Shown one piece after another: positions 6,872 through 15,595 of a DNA stretch of 64,000 nt. This DNA is from JANLYC01 sp963750495 (GTDB lineage: Bacteria > Actinomycetota > Actinomycetes > Propionibacteriales > Nocardioidaceae). Location: assembly GCA_963750495.1 (NCBI GenBank), contig CAVVQV010000014.1, positions 16,759 to 80,758 of the forward strand, given 5' to 3'. Below the pieces are notes generated by a model. It was not told the DNA's origin and did not search any database. It was given only the letters and a program-made list of their open reading frames with translations. A program made the translations under genes and the position numbers. The stretch's first letter is position 1; each line of letters starts with the position of its first letter.

Positions 6872-9136
6872 GTGCACGCCTTTCTGGACAACCTCGGACG
6901 ATTCTGCTCACGTCGGCACTGGCTGGTCATCGGGGGATGGGTGATCGTCCTCGTGGTGGTCATCGCGCTCGGCAGAGCCTTCGGCGGCACCTATGTCAAC
7001 GACTACACGGTGCCCGGCAGCCAGTCCTCTCAAGGCCTGGACCTGTTGAAGAAGGACTTCCCACAGCAGTCCGGCTACGCCGGGCAGATCGTGTTCCACG
7101 CGACGAAGGGGACGGTCTCGGACCAGGCCACCCCGATCTCGAAGTCGATGAAGTCGGTCGGCAAGCTCCCGCACGTCGTCTCCGCCAGTGATCCGCTCGA
7201 CCAGAACCCGCCGACCGGGGTGTCCAAGGACGGCACGATCGCCAAGGCGCCTGTCTCGTTCGACGTCGTGCCGGCGTCCCTCGACGAGGCCTACCTGGAG
7301 CAGCTCGATGACGCAGTCGAACCGGCGCGTGCGGCAGGGCTGACGGTCGAGTACGGCGGCGCAGCGGGCGAGATCGCCGGCCAGGCGCACGACCGGACGT
7401 CCGAGCTCATCGGGCTGTCCCTGGCACTCGTGCTGCTTCTCATCATGTTCGGGACGATGCTGGCCGCTGGCATCCCGCTGATCGCTGCGGTCTTCAGCGT
7501 CGGCACCGGACTGTCGGTGGTGGCGCTGCTTGCCGCGGGCACGAACTTCCCGACGGCGGCGCCGACCGTGGCGACTCTGTTGGGTCTGGGTGTCGCCGTG
7601 GACTACGGACTCTTCCTGGTCGCGCGACATCTGGAGCTCCTCCAGGACGGCGCCACGATCGAGGCATCCACCGGTCGCACCGCCTCGACCTCGGGCTCGG
7701 CGATCGTCGTCGCCGGCTCGACGGTCGTGATCGCGATCCTGGGTCTGTACGTGTCCGGGGTGCCCTTCGTCGGCGCCCTTGGCGCGGCCTCGGCTGTCGT
7801 GGTGGCGGTGACGATGGTTTCCGCACTGACGTTCGTCCCAGCCCTGCTGGGGCTCGCCGGTCGGCACGTCCAGCGCAAGCCGGATCGGCAGCACGCGCAG
7901 GACGAGCAGGCTCTCGCGGAGGTCGAGACCCCTGAGGAGCACCGCCAGCGGCTGCACGCCGAGCACGATGCCCGCTCGGCGGCGCACGAGCGCAGTGCCT
8001 TTGCCCGCTGGGGCCGCAAGGTGAGCGACCGTCCGTGGCCGTGGGCCGCGGGGGCAGTCGTCCTGCTGCTGGCGCTGTCCGTCCCGTTGTTGAAGATCCA
8101 GCTCGGGCAGCTCGATGCCGGCACCAACCCGACCTCTGAGTCGAGCCGACGTGCCTACGACCTGATCAAGCAGGGGTTCGGCCCGGGCGCCAACGGTCCG
8201 CTGACGGTCGTCGTCGACACCTCGAAGGAGAGCAAGTCCGACGCACAGTCCACGCTCACGGCGCTGCAACAAGACCTGTCGACCACCCCCGGCGTCGCCT
8301 CGGTGAGCCCGCCGGTGCTCAACAGCTCCGGATCCATGGCCATCATCAACGTCGTGCCGACGACGTCGCCTCAGGACGAGAAGACTTCACAGCTCGTCGA
8401 CGACATCCGCACCAACATCCTGGCCGGCCAGAAGGAGCCCACCTACGTCGTGGGCACGGTCGCCGGCTACGTCGACTTCACCGCCAAGGTTGCGCAGCGC
8501 ATGCCGTGGCTGATCGGCGTCGTGGTGCTGCTCGCACTGGTGCTGCTCACCGCCGCCTTCCGCTCGGTCACCATCGGGATCAAGGCCGCCGTGATGAACC
8601 TGCTCTCGGTGGGGGCGTCGTACGGGGTGATCGTGGCCGTCTTCCAGTGGGGGTGGGGGTCGTCGCTGGTGGGGATCGAGGAGACCGTTCCGATCCCGTC
8701 ATTCGTGCCGATGCTCATGTTCGCGATCGTCTTCGGCCTGTCGATGGACTACGAGGTGTTCCTGCTGTCCCGCGTGCACGAGGCGTACGTGGCGCACGGG
8801 GACAGCCACCGGGCCGTCGCCGTCGGGATCGGAGCCACCGCACGTGTCATCACGACAGCGGCAGCCATCATGGTGGCGGTGTTCACCAGCTTCGTGCTCA
8901 GTACCGATCCGACCGTGAAGATGCTGGCGGTGGGAATGGCGGTCGCTGTCCTCATCGATGCGACCGTCGTGCGCATGGTCCTGGTGCCGGCTGTCATGTC
9001 GCTGCTCGGTGACCGGGCCTGGTGGATTCCTGGCTGGCTGGACAAGATCATCCCGGACTTCGAGCTGGAGGGGCCGTCGTTGGCCCCGCTGGACGAGGCG
9101 GAACCCAGGACCCACAGCAGCTCCCCGGCCGGCTGA
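6872..9136 (+). CDS. MMPL family transporter
   Basis: A 754-aa RND-type membrane protein with the duplicated MMPL layout: one N-terminal span, an extracellular domain (about 38-170), five or six spans (about 175-320), a charged cytoplasmic linker (about 330-375, Glu/His/Arg-rich), a second span and outer domain, and a final group of spans ending near 720. The motif GLSMDYEVFLLSR in the last membrane group and VAVDYGLFLVAR in the first are the paired Asp-Tyr relay signatures of this family. It presumably exports a lipid or hydrophobic compound by proton exchange. The GTG start has GCGGGGGA upstream. No regulator gene is adjacent, and it probably stands alone. Confidence 0.88.
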   Translation: MHAFLDNLGRFCSRRHWLVIGGWVIVLVVVIALGRAFGGTYVNDYTVPGSQSSQGLDLLKKDFPQQSGYAGQIVFHATKGTVSDQATPISKSMKSVGKLPHVVSASDPLDQNPPTGVSKDGTIAKAPVSFDVVPASLDEAYLEQLDDAVEPARAAGLTVEYGGAAGEIAGQAHDRTSELIGLSLALVLLLIMFGTMLAAGIPLIAAVFSVGTGLSVVALLAAGTNFPTAAPTVATLLGLGVAVDYGLFLVARHLELLQDGATIEASTGRTASTSGSAIVVAGSTVVIAILGLYVSGVPFVGALGAASAVVVAVTMVSALTFVPALLGLAGRHVQRKPDRQHAQDEQALAEVETPEEHRQRLHAEHDARSAAHERSAFARWGRKVSDRPWPWAAGAVVLLLALSVPLLKIQLGQLDAGTNPTSESSRRAYDLIKQGFGPGANGPLTVVVDTSKESKSDAQSTLTALQQDLSTTPGVASVSPPVLNSSGSMAIINVVPTTSPQDEKTSQLVDDIRTNILAGQKEPTYVVGTVAGYVDFTAKVAQRMPWLIGVVVLLALVLLTAAFRSVTIGIKAAVMNLLSVGASYGVIVAVFQWGWGSSLVGIEETVPIPSFVPMLMFAIVFGLSMDYEVFLLSRVHEAYVAHGDSHRAVAVGIGATARVITTAAAIMVAVFTSFVLSTDPTVKMLAVGMAVAVLIDATVVRMVLVPAVMSLLGDRAWWIPGWLDKIIPDFELEGPSLAPLDEAEPRTHSSSPAG

Positions 9137-9189
9137 GGAGTCGGCACGGCGACCGGGTGAGGGGCTCAACCGTGCCCTAGGGTCTTCGC

Positions 9190-10194
9190 ATGAAGATTCT
9201 GGTCACCGGGGGAGCCGGCTACATCGGGAGCATCACCTGCACGGCGCTCGAGCAAGCCGGGCACACCCCCGTCGTGCTCGACTCGCTGGTCCGTGGGCGC
9301 CGCGAGTTCGTGCAAGGACGGGCGTTCTACGAGGGCGACATCGGCGATCGCGCACTGATCGCCCAGATCGTCGACGAGCATCCCGACCTGGCGCTCACGA
9401 TCCACATGGCGGCCCGGATCAGCGTGCCCGAGTCGGTCGAGCTCCCCTACACGTATTACCGCGACAACATCTCCAAGTCCCTGGAGATGTTCGACGAGCT
9501 CGTCTCGCGGGGCAAGCCGCGCATCGTGTTCTCCTCGACAGCATCGCTGTATGACGTGTCGCCCGACTTCGAGGTGACCGAGGAGTCGCCCCTGGCACCT
9601 CAATCGCCGTACGCCAAGACCAAGCGCGTGATGGAGATGGCGCTGGAGGACATGGCCCAGGTCACCGACCTGCGCGCGATCATCCTGCGCTACTTCAACC
9701 CCCTCGGCTCCGATCCCGAGCTGCGCAGTGGCGTGTACGACCGCGAACCCGGCAACGTGATCGGTCAGCTGCTGCTGGCGGCGACCGGTGGCAAGGACGC
9801 CTTCACCATCACCGGTGTCGACCATCCGACCCGCGACGGCACGGGGCTGCGTGACTACGTCCACGTGTGGGACGTCGCCCTGGCCCACGTGGCCGCCGTG
9901 GAGAAGTTCGACGAGGCGCTCGCGGCCGAGGGCACTGGCACGACCATCGTCAACATCGGGACCGGCGCCGGCGTCACGGTGCGCGAGCTCCTCGCGTCGT
10001 TCGAGGACGTCTTCGCCCAGCAGGTTCCGGTCCGTGAGGCTCCGCCGCGGCCGGGTGACGCCGTCGGGGCCTTCGCCAACGTCGACAAGGCGCGGGAGCT
10101 CTTGGGCTGGTCGAGTGAGCTGACTCTCTCCGATGCAATCGCGTCCTCGCTGGAGTGGTTCCAGCGACGCCGCGACGTGCTCGGCTACGGGTGA
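9190..10194 (+). CDS. galE: UDP-glucose 4-epimerase
   Basis: A 334-aa extended short-chain dehydrogenase that interconverts UDP-glucose and UDP-galactose for cell-surface sugars. The NAD-binding GGAGYIG is at residues 7-13, the active-site Ser/Thr cluster FSST at 114-117, and the catalytic Tyr141-x3-Lys145 in SPYAKTK. Length is typical for GalE. The family members act on several UDP-sugars, so the exact substrate is inferred. Its stop codon overlaps the start of the following phosphoesterase gene. Confidence 0.88.
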   Translation: MKILVTGGAGYIGSITCTALEQAGHTPVVLDSLVRGRREFVQGRAFYEGDIGDRALIAQIVDEHPDLALTIHMAARISVPESVELPYTYYRDNISKSLEMFDELVSRGKPRIVFSSTASLYDVSPDFEVTEESPLAPQSPYAKTKRVMEMALEDMAQVTDLRAIILRYFNPLGSDPELRSGVYDREPGNVIGQLLLAATGGKDAFTITGVDHPTRDGTGLRDYVHVWDVALAHVAAVEKFDEALAAEGTGTTIVNIGTGAGVTVRELLASFEDVFAQQVPVREAPPRPGDAVGAFANVDKARELLGWSSELTLSDAIASSLEWFQRRRDVLGYG

Positions 10195-11024
10195 CGTCTT
10201 CCGACCGGTCACCGGGGCGGCTGTTCGTCACCAGTGACCCGCACGGCCACCGAGCGCAGCTGGTGGCCGGGCTTCGTGCGGCTGGGATCGTGGACGCCGA
10301 CGGTGCGTGGTCCGGAGGGACCGACCAGCTTTACGTGTTGGGCGACCTCGTCGACCGGGGTCCGGACGGCATCGGCGTCATCGACCTGGTGATGACCTTG
10401 CAGGAGCAGGCAGCAGCGGACGGGGGGCTGGTCGTGGCGCTGCTCGGCAACCATGAGGTGCTCGCACTCGGCATGAACCTCTACGGGACGACCGACATCG
10501 AGGTCGGTGGCCGGATGCGCAACTTCGCCATCAACTGGATGCGCAACGGGGGCCGTGGCTCCGACCAGGACGCCCTGACCGAGGACCATCTGGGCTGGCT
10601 GCGCTCGCTCCCCGCAGTCGCGCTGGTCGGCCCGCACCTGCTCATGCACTCCGACACGCTCGAGTACGTCGAGTGGGGTGACTCGGTCGACGAGATCAAC
10701 GACGCGGTCACGGCTGCGCTGGCGACCGACGACCCCGAGCAGTGCTGGGACGTGTGGTGGCGGCTGACGACGCGCTACGTCTACAACGGCGAGGACGGTG
10801 GGTACCAGGCAGCCGGCATGCTCGAGCGGCTGGGCGGCAACCTGCTCGTCCACGGCCACACGATCATCGGGGACCTGCTGGACGTGGCCGCCGAAGCGGT
10901 CGAGCACCCGTTGCTGTACGCCGACGACCAGGTGCTGGCGGTCGACGGCGGCATCTACGCAGGCGGCCCGTGCCTGGTCGTCGAGCTACCGGTCCCCGAC
11001 GACGAGGTGACGCGCAAGCCGTAA
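10191..11024 (+). CDS. Calcineurin-like metallophosphoesterase
   Basis: A 277-aa cytoplasmic protein with the full set of metallophosphatase blocks: SDPHGH near the N-terminus, GDLVDRG, GNHE, a middle histidine (LLMHSD), and a C-terminal VHGHT. These bind two metal ions that hydrolyse a phosphoester, as in the Ser/Thr phosphatase and Ap4A hydrolase group. The substrate is not evident. The GTG at 10191 overlaps the galE stop in a GTGA arrangement. An earlier GTG at 10155 would run 40 bases into galE and is less likely. Confidence 0.85.
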   Translation: MTSSDRSPGRLFVTSDPHGHRAQLVAGLRAAGIVDADGAWSGGTDQLYVLGDLVDRGPDGIGVIDLVMTLQEQAAADGGLVVALLGNHEVLALGMNLYGTTDIEVGGRMRNFAINWMRNGGRGSDQDALTEDHLGWLRSLPAVALVGPHLLMHSDTLEYVEWGDSVDEINDAVTAALATDDPEQCWDVWWRLTTRYVYNGEDGGYQAAGMLERLGGNLLVHGHTIIGDLLDVAAEAVEHPLLYADDQVLAVDGGIYAGGPCLVVELPVPDDEVTRKP

Positions 11025-11085
11025 CCTGCGACGAGTCGCTGAACGAGTGCGGTGCTGTCGGGACCTGGGGCCTAAAGTCACGTTC

Positions 11086-12261
11086 ATGGACCTGGACATC
11101 CGCGACCTCGACCTGGCGGACATCGGCCGTTCCTACGACGTCCGCACCCGAGCGTTCGGCGCGCTGGCGCCGGGTCAACGGCCGCAGTGGGAGGTCGACG
11201 TCGCGAAGGCCGTCGACGAGGGGCGGGTGCTCGCCGCCTACGACCAGGGCCTACTGGTCGCACGGGCGATGATCTGGCCGTTCTCGCAGTACTGGGGCGG
11301 TCGGGTGCTGCCGATGGCCGGCATCGCCGGTGTGGTTGTGTCGCCCGAGTACCGCGGCCGTGGCGTCGGTACCGCCCTGATGACCGGCATGGTCGGCCGC
11401 TCCCATGTATTGGGGTATGCCGTCTCAGCGCTCTACCCGGCGACGGTGCCGGTCTACCGACGCGCGGGCTGGGAGATCGCGGGATCTCAACCGCGGTACA
11501 CCATCAACGCACGGTTGCTCCGTGCGCTCAGGGGCGGCGATGCCCAGGTCCGCGAAGTCGGACCCGCGGACGCCGATCAGCTCTGCGCCATCATGCGCGA
11601 TCAGTATGGCCGTGCCCGCGTCAACGGCCTTCGTGACTACAACGCGGCCGAGCTGGCCGACGAGCTCGGCGGCGAGTCCGTCTTCGCCTACGCGAACGAC
11701 GACGGATTCGTCGTCTACGGCTGGGAGGGCAGAGACCTGGTCGTCTATCAGCTCGTGGCCGGTTCGGTCGACACGGCACGGGCCTTGTGGGCCGTCGTCG
11801 GCTCGAGCTCCTCGGTGGTCGACCAGGTGCATGCCTATGTCGCATCCGACGACGCGATCCACCAGCTGCTGGGGGAGTGCGTCGACCAGCGGCTCAAGCA
11901 GACCCGGTGGATGCTCCGCCTGGTGGATGTCACCGCGGCGCTCGGCGGACGGGGCTACCCGGCCGGTGTCGAGGCCGAGATCCCGCTGGTGCTCGACGAC
12001 GCCCTGCTCGACGGCAACCGCTTCACTGGTCGGCTCGTCGTGTCCGGGGGCCGGGGCCAGTTGGTCGCCGACCAGGCTGTCGGCTCGTCCGGCTCGGCAG
12101 CGACGCGGCTGGGCTCGAACGGCCTCGCTGCGCTGTACGCCGGCACCTCGCTGACCACCCTGACGACCGCGGGGCTGGTCACCGGGGGTGACGCTGAGCA
12201 GCATGCCCTGCTCGACACGATCTTCGCCGGTCGGCCGGCGCACCTGCTCGACTACTTCTGA
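11086..12261 (+). CDS. Eis-like GNAT N-acetyltransferase
   Basis: A 391-aa protein with the length and layout of the mycobacterial Eis family: an N-terminal GNAT domain with the acetyl-CoA motif SPEYRGRGVGTAL, a second GNAT-like domain in the middle, and a C-terminal sterol-carrier-like domain. It ends in a C-terminal Phe (LLDYF), which in Eis supplies a catalytic carboxylate. Eis acetylates amines, including aminoglycosides; the natural substrate here is unknown. The ATG at 11086 is preferred over an upstream ATG at 11047 because homologues begin near this point. The end converges with, and overlaps, the next gene on the minus strand. Confidence 0.82.
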   Translation: MDLDIRDLDLADIGRSYDVRTRAFGALAPGQRPQWEVDVAKAVDEGRVLAAYDQGLLVARAMIWPFSQYWGGRVLPMAGIAGVVVSPEYRGRGVGTALMTGMVGRSHVLGYAVSALYPATVPVYRRAGWEIAGSQPRYTINARLLRALRGGDAQVREVGPADADQLCAIMRDQYGRARVNGLRDYNAAELADELGGESVFAYANDDGFVVYGWEGRDLVVYQLVAGSVDTARALWAVVGSSSSVVDQVHAYVASDDAIHQLLGECVDQRLKQTRWMLRLVDVTAALGGRGYPAGVEAEIPLVLDDALLDGNRFTGRLVVSGGRGQLVADQAVGSSGSAATRLGSNGLAALYAGTSLTTLTTAGLVTGGDAEQHALLDTIFAGRPAHLLDYF

Positions 12262-12923
12262 TGGGCCTCTCGGGTCTCGCTGAGCTGCTGCTGGGCCCGG
12301 GCGAGGATCTCCTCGGGCGAGAGCAGGTCAGCCTCGGGTATCTGCCGGACGTCCCAGCCGTGCTGCGCCATCAGCCGCAGCGCCTCGTCGCGCTCGCGGG
12401 CCAGCAGGCCGACGGCGACATCGACCGGGTTCACGTCCGACGACGGTTCGTTGCGGATCATGTTGGCCAGGTACCACTCCAGCCAGCCGCTGGGCTCTCG
12501 CACGTCAGCGTGGCGCAGCGCCGCGTAGACGTCGGCGTCGACGTAGACGAGCGTGAACGGAACGGCGGCCAGCGCGCGCGTGCAGTCGGCGAGGAAACCG
12601 TCGACCACGATCTCGCCGATGTCCCAGTCATGCAACGAGCGGACGAAGGGGAACAGGGCGTCGCAGATCACCACGTCGTACGCCGACTCGGCGATCTCGT
12701 CGATGAACGCCGTCACGCACGATGTCAGGGTCGCGACCGTGCAGGCGCCGGTGACGGCCAGCTCGCGGGCCATCGGGGCGAAGACCGGCCGAGTCAGCAC
12801 CTCGTCCTCCTCGACCAGGTCGACCGACAGTCCGCGCCCGGTCATCCAGTCGCGCAACCCGGCTGCGAGGGTGGACGTGCCGACAGCGGGTGCGACCCCG
12901 GCCACGGCGACGATTCTGGTCAT
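12252..12923 (-). CDS. P-loop NTPase-like protein
   Basis: A 223-aa cytoplasmic protein. It begins with a Rossmann-like strand and loop, VAGVAPAVGTST, that looks like a P-loop (GxxxxGK[ST]) in which the lysine is replaced by threonine. A later strand, YDVVICDALFPF, resembles a Walker B region, and VYVDADV follows. This layout resembles nucleoside or cofactor kinases and MinD/dethiobiotin synthetase-like proteins. The missing Lys makes canonical ATP hydrolysis doubtful. I chose the ATG at 12923; a GTG at 12959 is also in frame. The substrate is unknown. Confidence 0.65.
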   Translation of the reverse strand: MTRIVAVAGVAPAVGTSTLAAGLRDWMTGRGLSVDLVEEDEVLTRPVFAPMARELAVTGACTVATLTSCVTAFIDEIAESAYDVVICDALFPFVRSLHDWDIGEIVVDGFLADCTRALAAVPFTLVYVDADVYAALRHADVREPSGWLEWYLANMIRNEPSSDVNPVDVAVGLLARERDEALRLMAQHGWDVRQIPEADLLSPEEILARAQQQLSETREAHQK

Positions 12924-13026
12924 CTGGCCATTCTGTCGGCTTGGCGGGGATGTGACCACTCATGGACAGGCGCAGAGGTCCGCGGACCAGGTCACCCGTT
13001 ATGCCGGGCTTATGGGCGGCGTGTTA

Positions 13027-13043
13027 CACGTGAGACTCATGTG
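13027..13043. promoter_or_regulatory. Inverted repeat in the ftsK upstream region
   Basis: CACGTGAG and CTCATGTG flank a single A, matching at seven of eight pairs. It lies 23 bases before the ftsK start, between that gene and the divergent P-loop gene, so it could be an operator. No factor can be named. Confidence 0.3.
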
Positions 13044-13065
13044 ACGATCGCGTAGCCTCGACGCC

Positions 13066-15591
13066 ATGGCGACCCGCACGTCTTCCCCGCCGCGGTCGCG
13101 GAGCTCTACGAGCTCTCGATCCGGCTCGTCCGGTAGCCAGGCCCGACGCAGGCCGTCGAAGCGACGGAGCGCGAGCACCCGCTCGCGCTCCCGCTCGTCT
13201 TCGGCTCGCCGGCACGGACCTGGCACGTTTGCGCTGCTCGCAGCCGGGATCGGCCGCGGGTTGCGCGCGATCTGGCTCGGGGTCGCCCATGTCATCGGTG
13301 CGGTGGTTCGACGCATCGGCTCGACGGCGCGTGACCTGGAGCCGGAGCACCGACGCGACGGCCTCGGGCTCACCCTGGTCGGCCTCGCCATCATCGTGAG
13401 TGCCGCCGAGTGGTGGCAGCTGCCCGGATCGGTCGGTGGCGCCCTCCGCGCGGTCGTCGAGGGCACGGTCGGCATCGCGTCCTACGCCGTTCCCTTCCTG
13501 CTCGTGCTCGCCGCCTGGCGGGTCATGCGCAAGCCAGAGCTCAACGGACCGGCCGGCCGCCCGATGATCGGCTCGGCTGCGATCGCACTCGGGGTCCTCG
13601 GGTTGATCCACATCGAGCACGGCCTGCCCCGGCCCAGTGAGGGCCAGGACGCGATGCGAGAGGCCGGCGGAGCCGTCGGCTACGTCGGGTCGGCGCTCAT
13701 CGCTGACCTGTTCCGGAGCACGCTCATCGCGATCCCGTTGCTGGTCCTGCTCACGCTCTTCGGTCTGCTGGTCGTCACCGCGACGCCGGTCTACCAGGTC
13801 CCGGCCCGGCTGAGAGCGGCCCGCGACCGGCTCCTCGGCCGTACGCCGGTCGACCCCGAGGCCGTGCCCGAGCTCGAGTCCGAGCCTGAGCCCGAGCCCG
13901 AGCCACTGCGCCGAAGTCGGCCACGCCGTCGCGTCGGCACGATGACCGACGACAGCGACGACAGCGACGACAGCGACAACGGAGCCACCGCAGCCGCCGA
14001 CGCCGGCGTGCTCGAAGGTCGTGAGCTCGGAAAGCGCGCCGGTGGAACGGCCGACGGCGAGCTCGAGCCGCCGCCCCACACGCCGCTGCCCCAGCGCGTC
14101 GAACAGCTCAGCCTCTCCGGCGACATCACCTACACGCTGCCGAAGAACGACGTGCTGAAGCCCGGCAGCGCCCACAAGGCCCGCTCCCAGGCGTCCGACG
14201 CGATCGTCGAGCGGCTGACCGAGGTCCTCGAGCAGTTCGGTATCGACGCCCAGGTCACCGGCTACAAGCGTGGGCCGACGGTGACGCGCTACGAGGTCGA
14301 GCTCGGCCCCGCGGTCAAGGTCGAGAAGGTCACCGCGCTGTCGAAGAACATCGCGTACTCCGTGGCCAGCGCGGACGTCCGGATCCTCTCACCGATCCCC
14401 GGCAAGTCAGCGATCGGCGTCGAGATCCCCAACCCGGACGCCGAGATCGTGTCGCTCGGCGACGTGCTGCGCGCGCCCACCGCGCGAGCGGACAACCACC
14501 CGATGGTGGTCGCCCTCGGCAAGGACGTCGAGGGCGGCTTCGTCGCCGCGAACCTGGCGAAGATGCCGCACCTGCTGGTGGCGGGCGCGACCGGGTCCGG
14601 CAAGTCCAGCTTCATCAACTCGATGATCACCTCACTGCTCATGCGCTCCACACCTGACGAGGTGCGGATGATCATGGTCGACCCGAAGCGGGTCGAGCTG
14701 ACGGCGTACGAGGGGATCCCGCACCTCATCACGCCGATCATCACCAGCCCCAAGAAGGCGGCGGAGGCGCTGCAGTGGGTCGTTCGCGAGATGGATCAGC
14801 GCTACGACGATCTGGCCAACTTCGGCTTCCGCCACGTCGACGACTTCAACAAGGCCGTACGCGGAGGCGCCGTGCAGGCCCCGGCCGGGAGCGAGCGGGT
14901 GCTGGCGCCGTACCCCTACCTGCTCGTCGTGGTCGACGAGCTGGCCGACCTGATGATGGTGTCGCCGCGCGACGTCGAGGACTCGGTCGTCCGCATCACC
15001 CAGCTCGCCCGCGCGGCCGGCATCCACCTCGTGCTGGCCACCCAACGGCCGTCCGTCGACGTGGTGACCGGCCTGATCAAGGCCAACGTGCCGAGCCGGC
15101 TGGCGTTCGCGACGTCCTCGCTGGCCGACAGCCGGGTCATCCTCGACCAACCGGGCGCGGAGAAGCTGGTCGGCAAGGGTGACGCGCTGTTCCTGCCGAT
15201 GGGAGCCAGCAAGCCGCAACGCATTCAGGGTGCCTGGGTGACCGAGGCCGAGATCAAGCAGGTCGTCGAGCACTGCAAGGAGCAGCTGCAGCCGACCTAT
15301 CGCGACGACGTCACCGTCCCGCAGCAGAACAAGCGGGAGCTCGACGACGACATCGGCGACGATCTCGACCTGGTGTGCCAGGCCGTCGAGCTGGTCGTAT
15401 CGACACAGTTCGGGTCGACTTCGATGCTGCAGCGCAAGCTCCGGGTCGGCTTCGCCAAGGCCGGCCGGCTGATGGACATCCTGGAGAGCCGCGGCATCGT
15501 CGGGCCGTCAGAAGGCTCCAAGGCCCGCGAGGTGCTGATCAAACCCGACGACCTAGATGACGTGATCGCCAGTTTGCAAGGGGAGGGGTGA
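13066..15591 (+). CDS. ftsK: DNA translocase FtsK
   Basis: An 841-aa ATP-driven DNA pump that clears chromosome termini through the division septum and activates XerCD recombination. It has a strongly basic Arg/Ser N-terminus (1-50), a membrane region with about four spans (about 58-245), a short acidic linker including Glu-Pro and Asp-Asp-Ser repeats (about 265-310), and the motor. The motor carries Walker A GATGSGKS at 507-514 and Walker B VVVDELAD with Asp624-Glu625. A C-terminal winged-helix gamma domain (from about 770) reads the KOPS DNA sites. The length is typical of actinobacterial FtsK. It starts the conserved ftsK-rodZ-rimO-pgsA-cinA block. Confidence 0.95.
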   Translation: MATRTSSPPRSRSSTSSRSGSSGSQARRRPSKRRSASTRSRSRSSSARRHGPGTFALLAAGIGRGLRAIWLGVAHVIGAVVRRIGSTARDLEPEHRRDGLGLTLVGLAIIVSAAEWWQLPGSVGGALRAVVEGTVGIASYAVPFLLVLAAWRVMRKPELNGPAGRPMIGSAAIALGVLGLIHIEHGLPRPSEGQDAMREAGGAVGYVGSALIADLFRSTLIAIPLLVLLTLFGLLVVTATPVYQVPARLRAARDRLLGRTPVDPEAVPELESEPEPEPEPLRRSRPRRRVGTMTDDSDDSDDSDNGATAAADAGVLEGRELGKRAGGTADGELEPPPHTPLPQRVEQLSLSGDITYTLPKNDVLKPGSAHKARSQASDAIVERLTEVLEQFGIDAQVTGYKRGPTVTRYEVELGPAVKVEKVTALSKNIAYSVASADVRILSPIPGKSAIGVEIPNPDAEIVSLGDVLRAPTARADNHPMVVALGKDVEGGFVAANLAKMPHLLVAGATGSGKSSFINSMITSLLMRSTPDEVRMIMVDPKRVELTAYEGIPHLITPIITSPKKAAEALQWVVREMDQRYDDLANFGFRHVDDFNKAVRGGAVQAPAGSERVLAPYPYLLVVVDELADLMMVSPRDVEDSVVRITQLARAAGIHLVLATQRPSVDVVTGLIKANVPSRLAFATSSLADSRVILDQPGAEKLVGKGDALFLPMGASKPQRIQGAWVTEAEIKQVVEHCKEQLQPTYRDDVTVPQQNKRELDDDIGDDLDLVCQAVELVVSTQFGSTSMLQRKLRVGFAKAGRLMDILESRGIVGPSEGSKAREVLIKPDDLDDVIASLQGEG

Positions 15592-15595
15592 GCTC

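Noticed and set aside
13910..13980. Acidic Glu-Pro and Asp-Asp-Ser repeats in FtsK as a phase-variable tract
   Set aside because: Low-complexity linkers are normal in FtsK and the repeats are short and in frame, so nothing unusual is implied.
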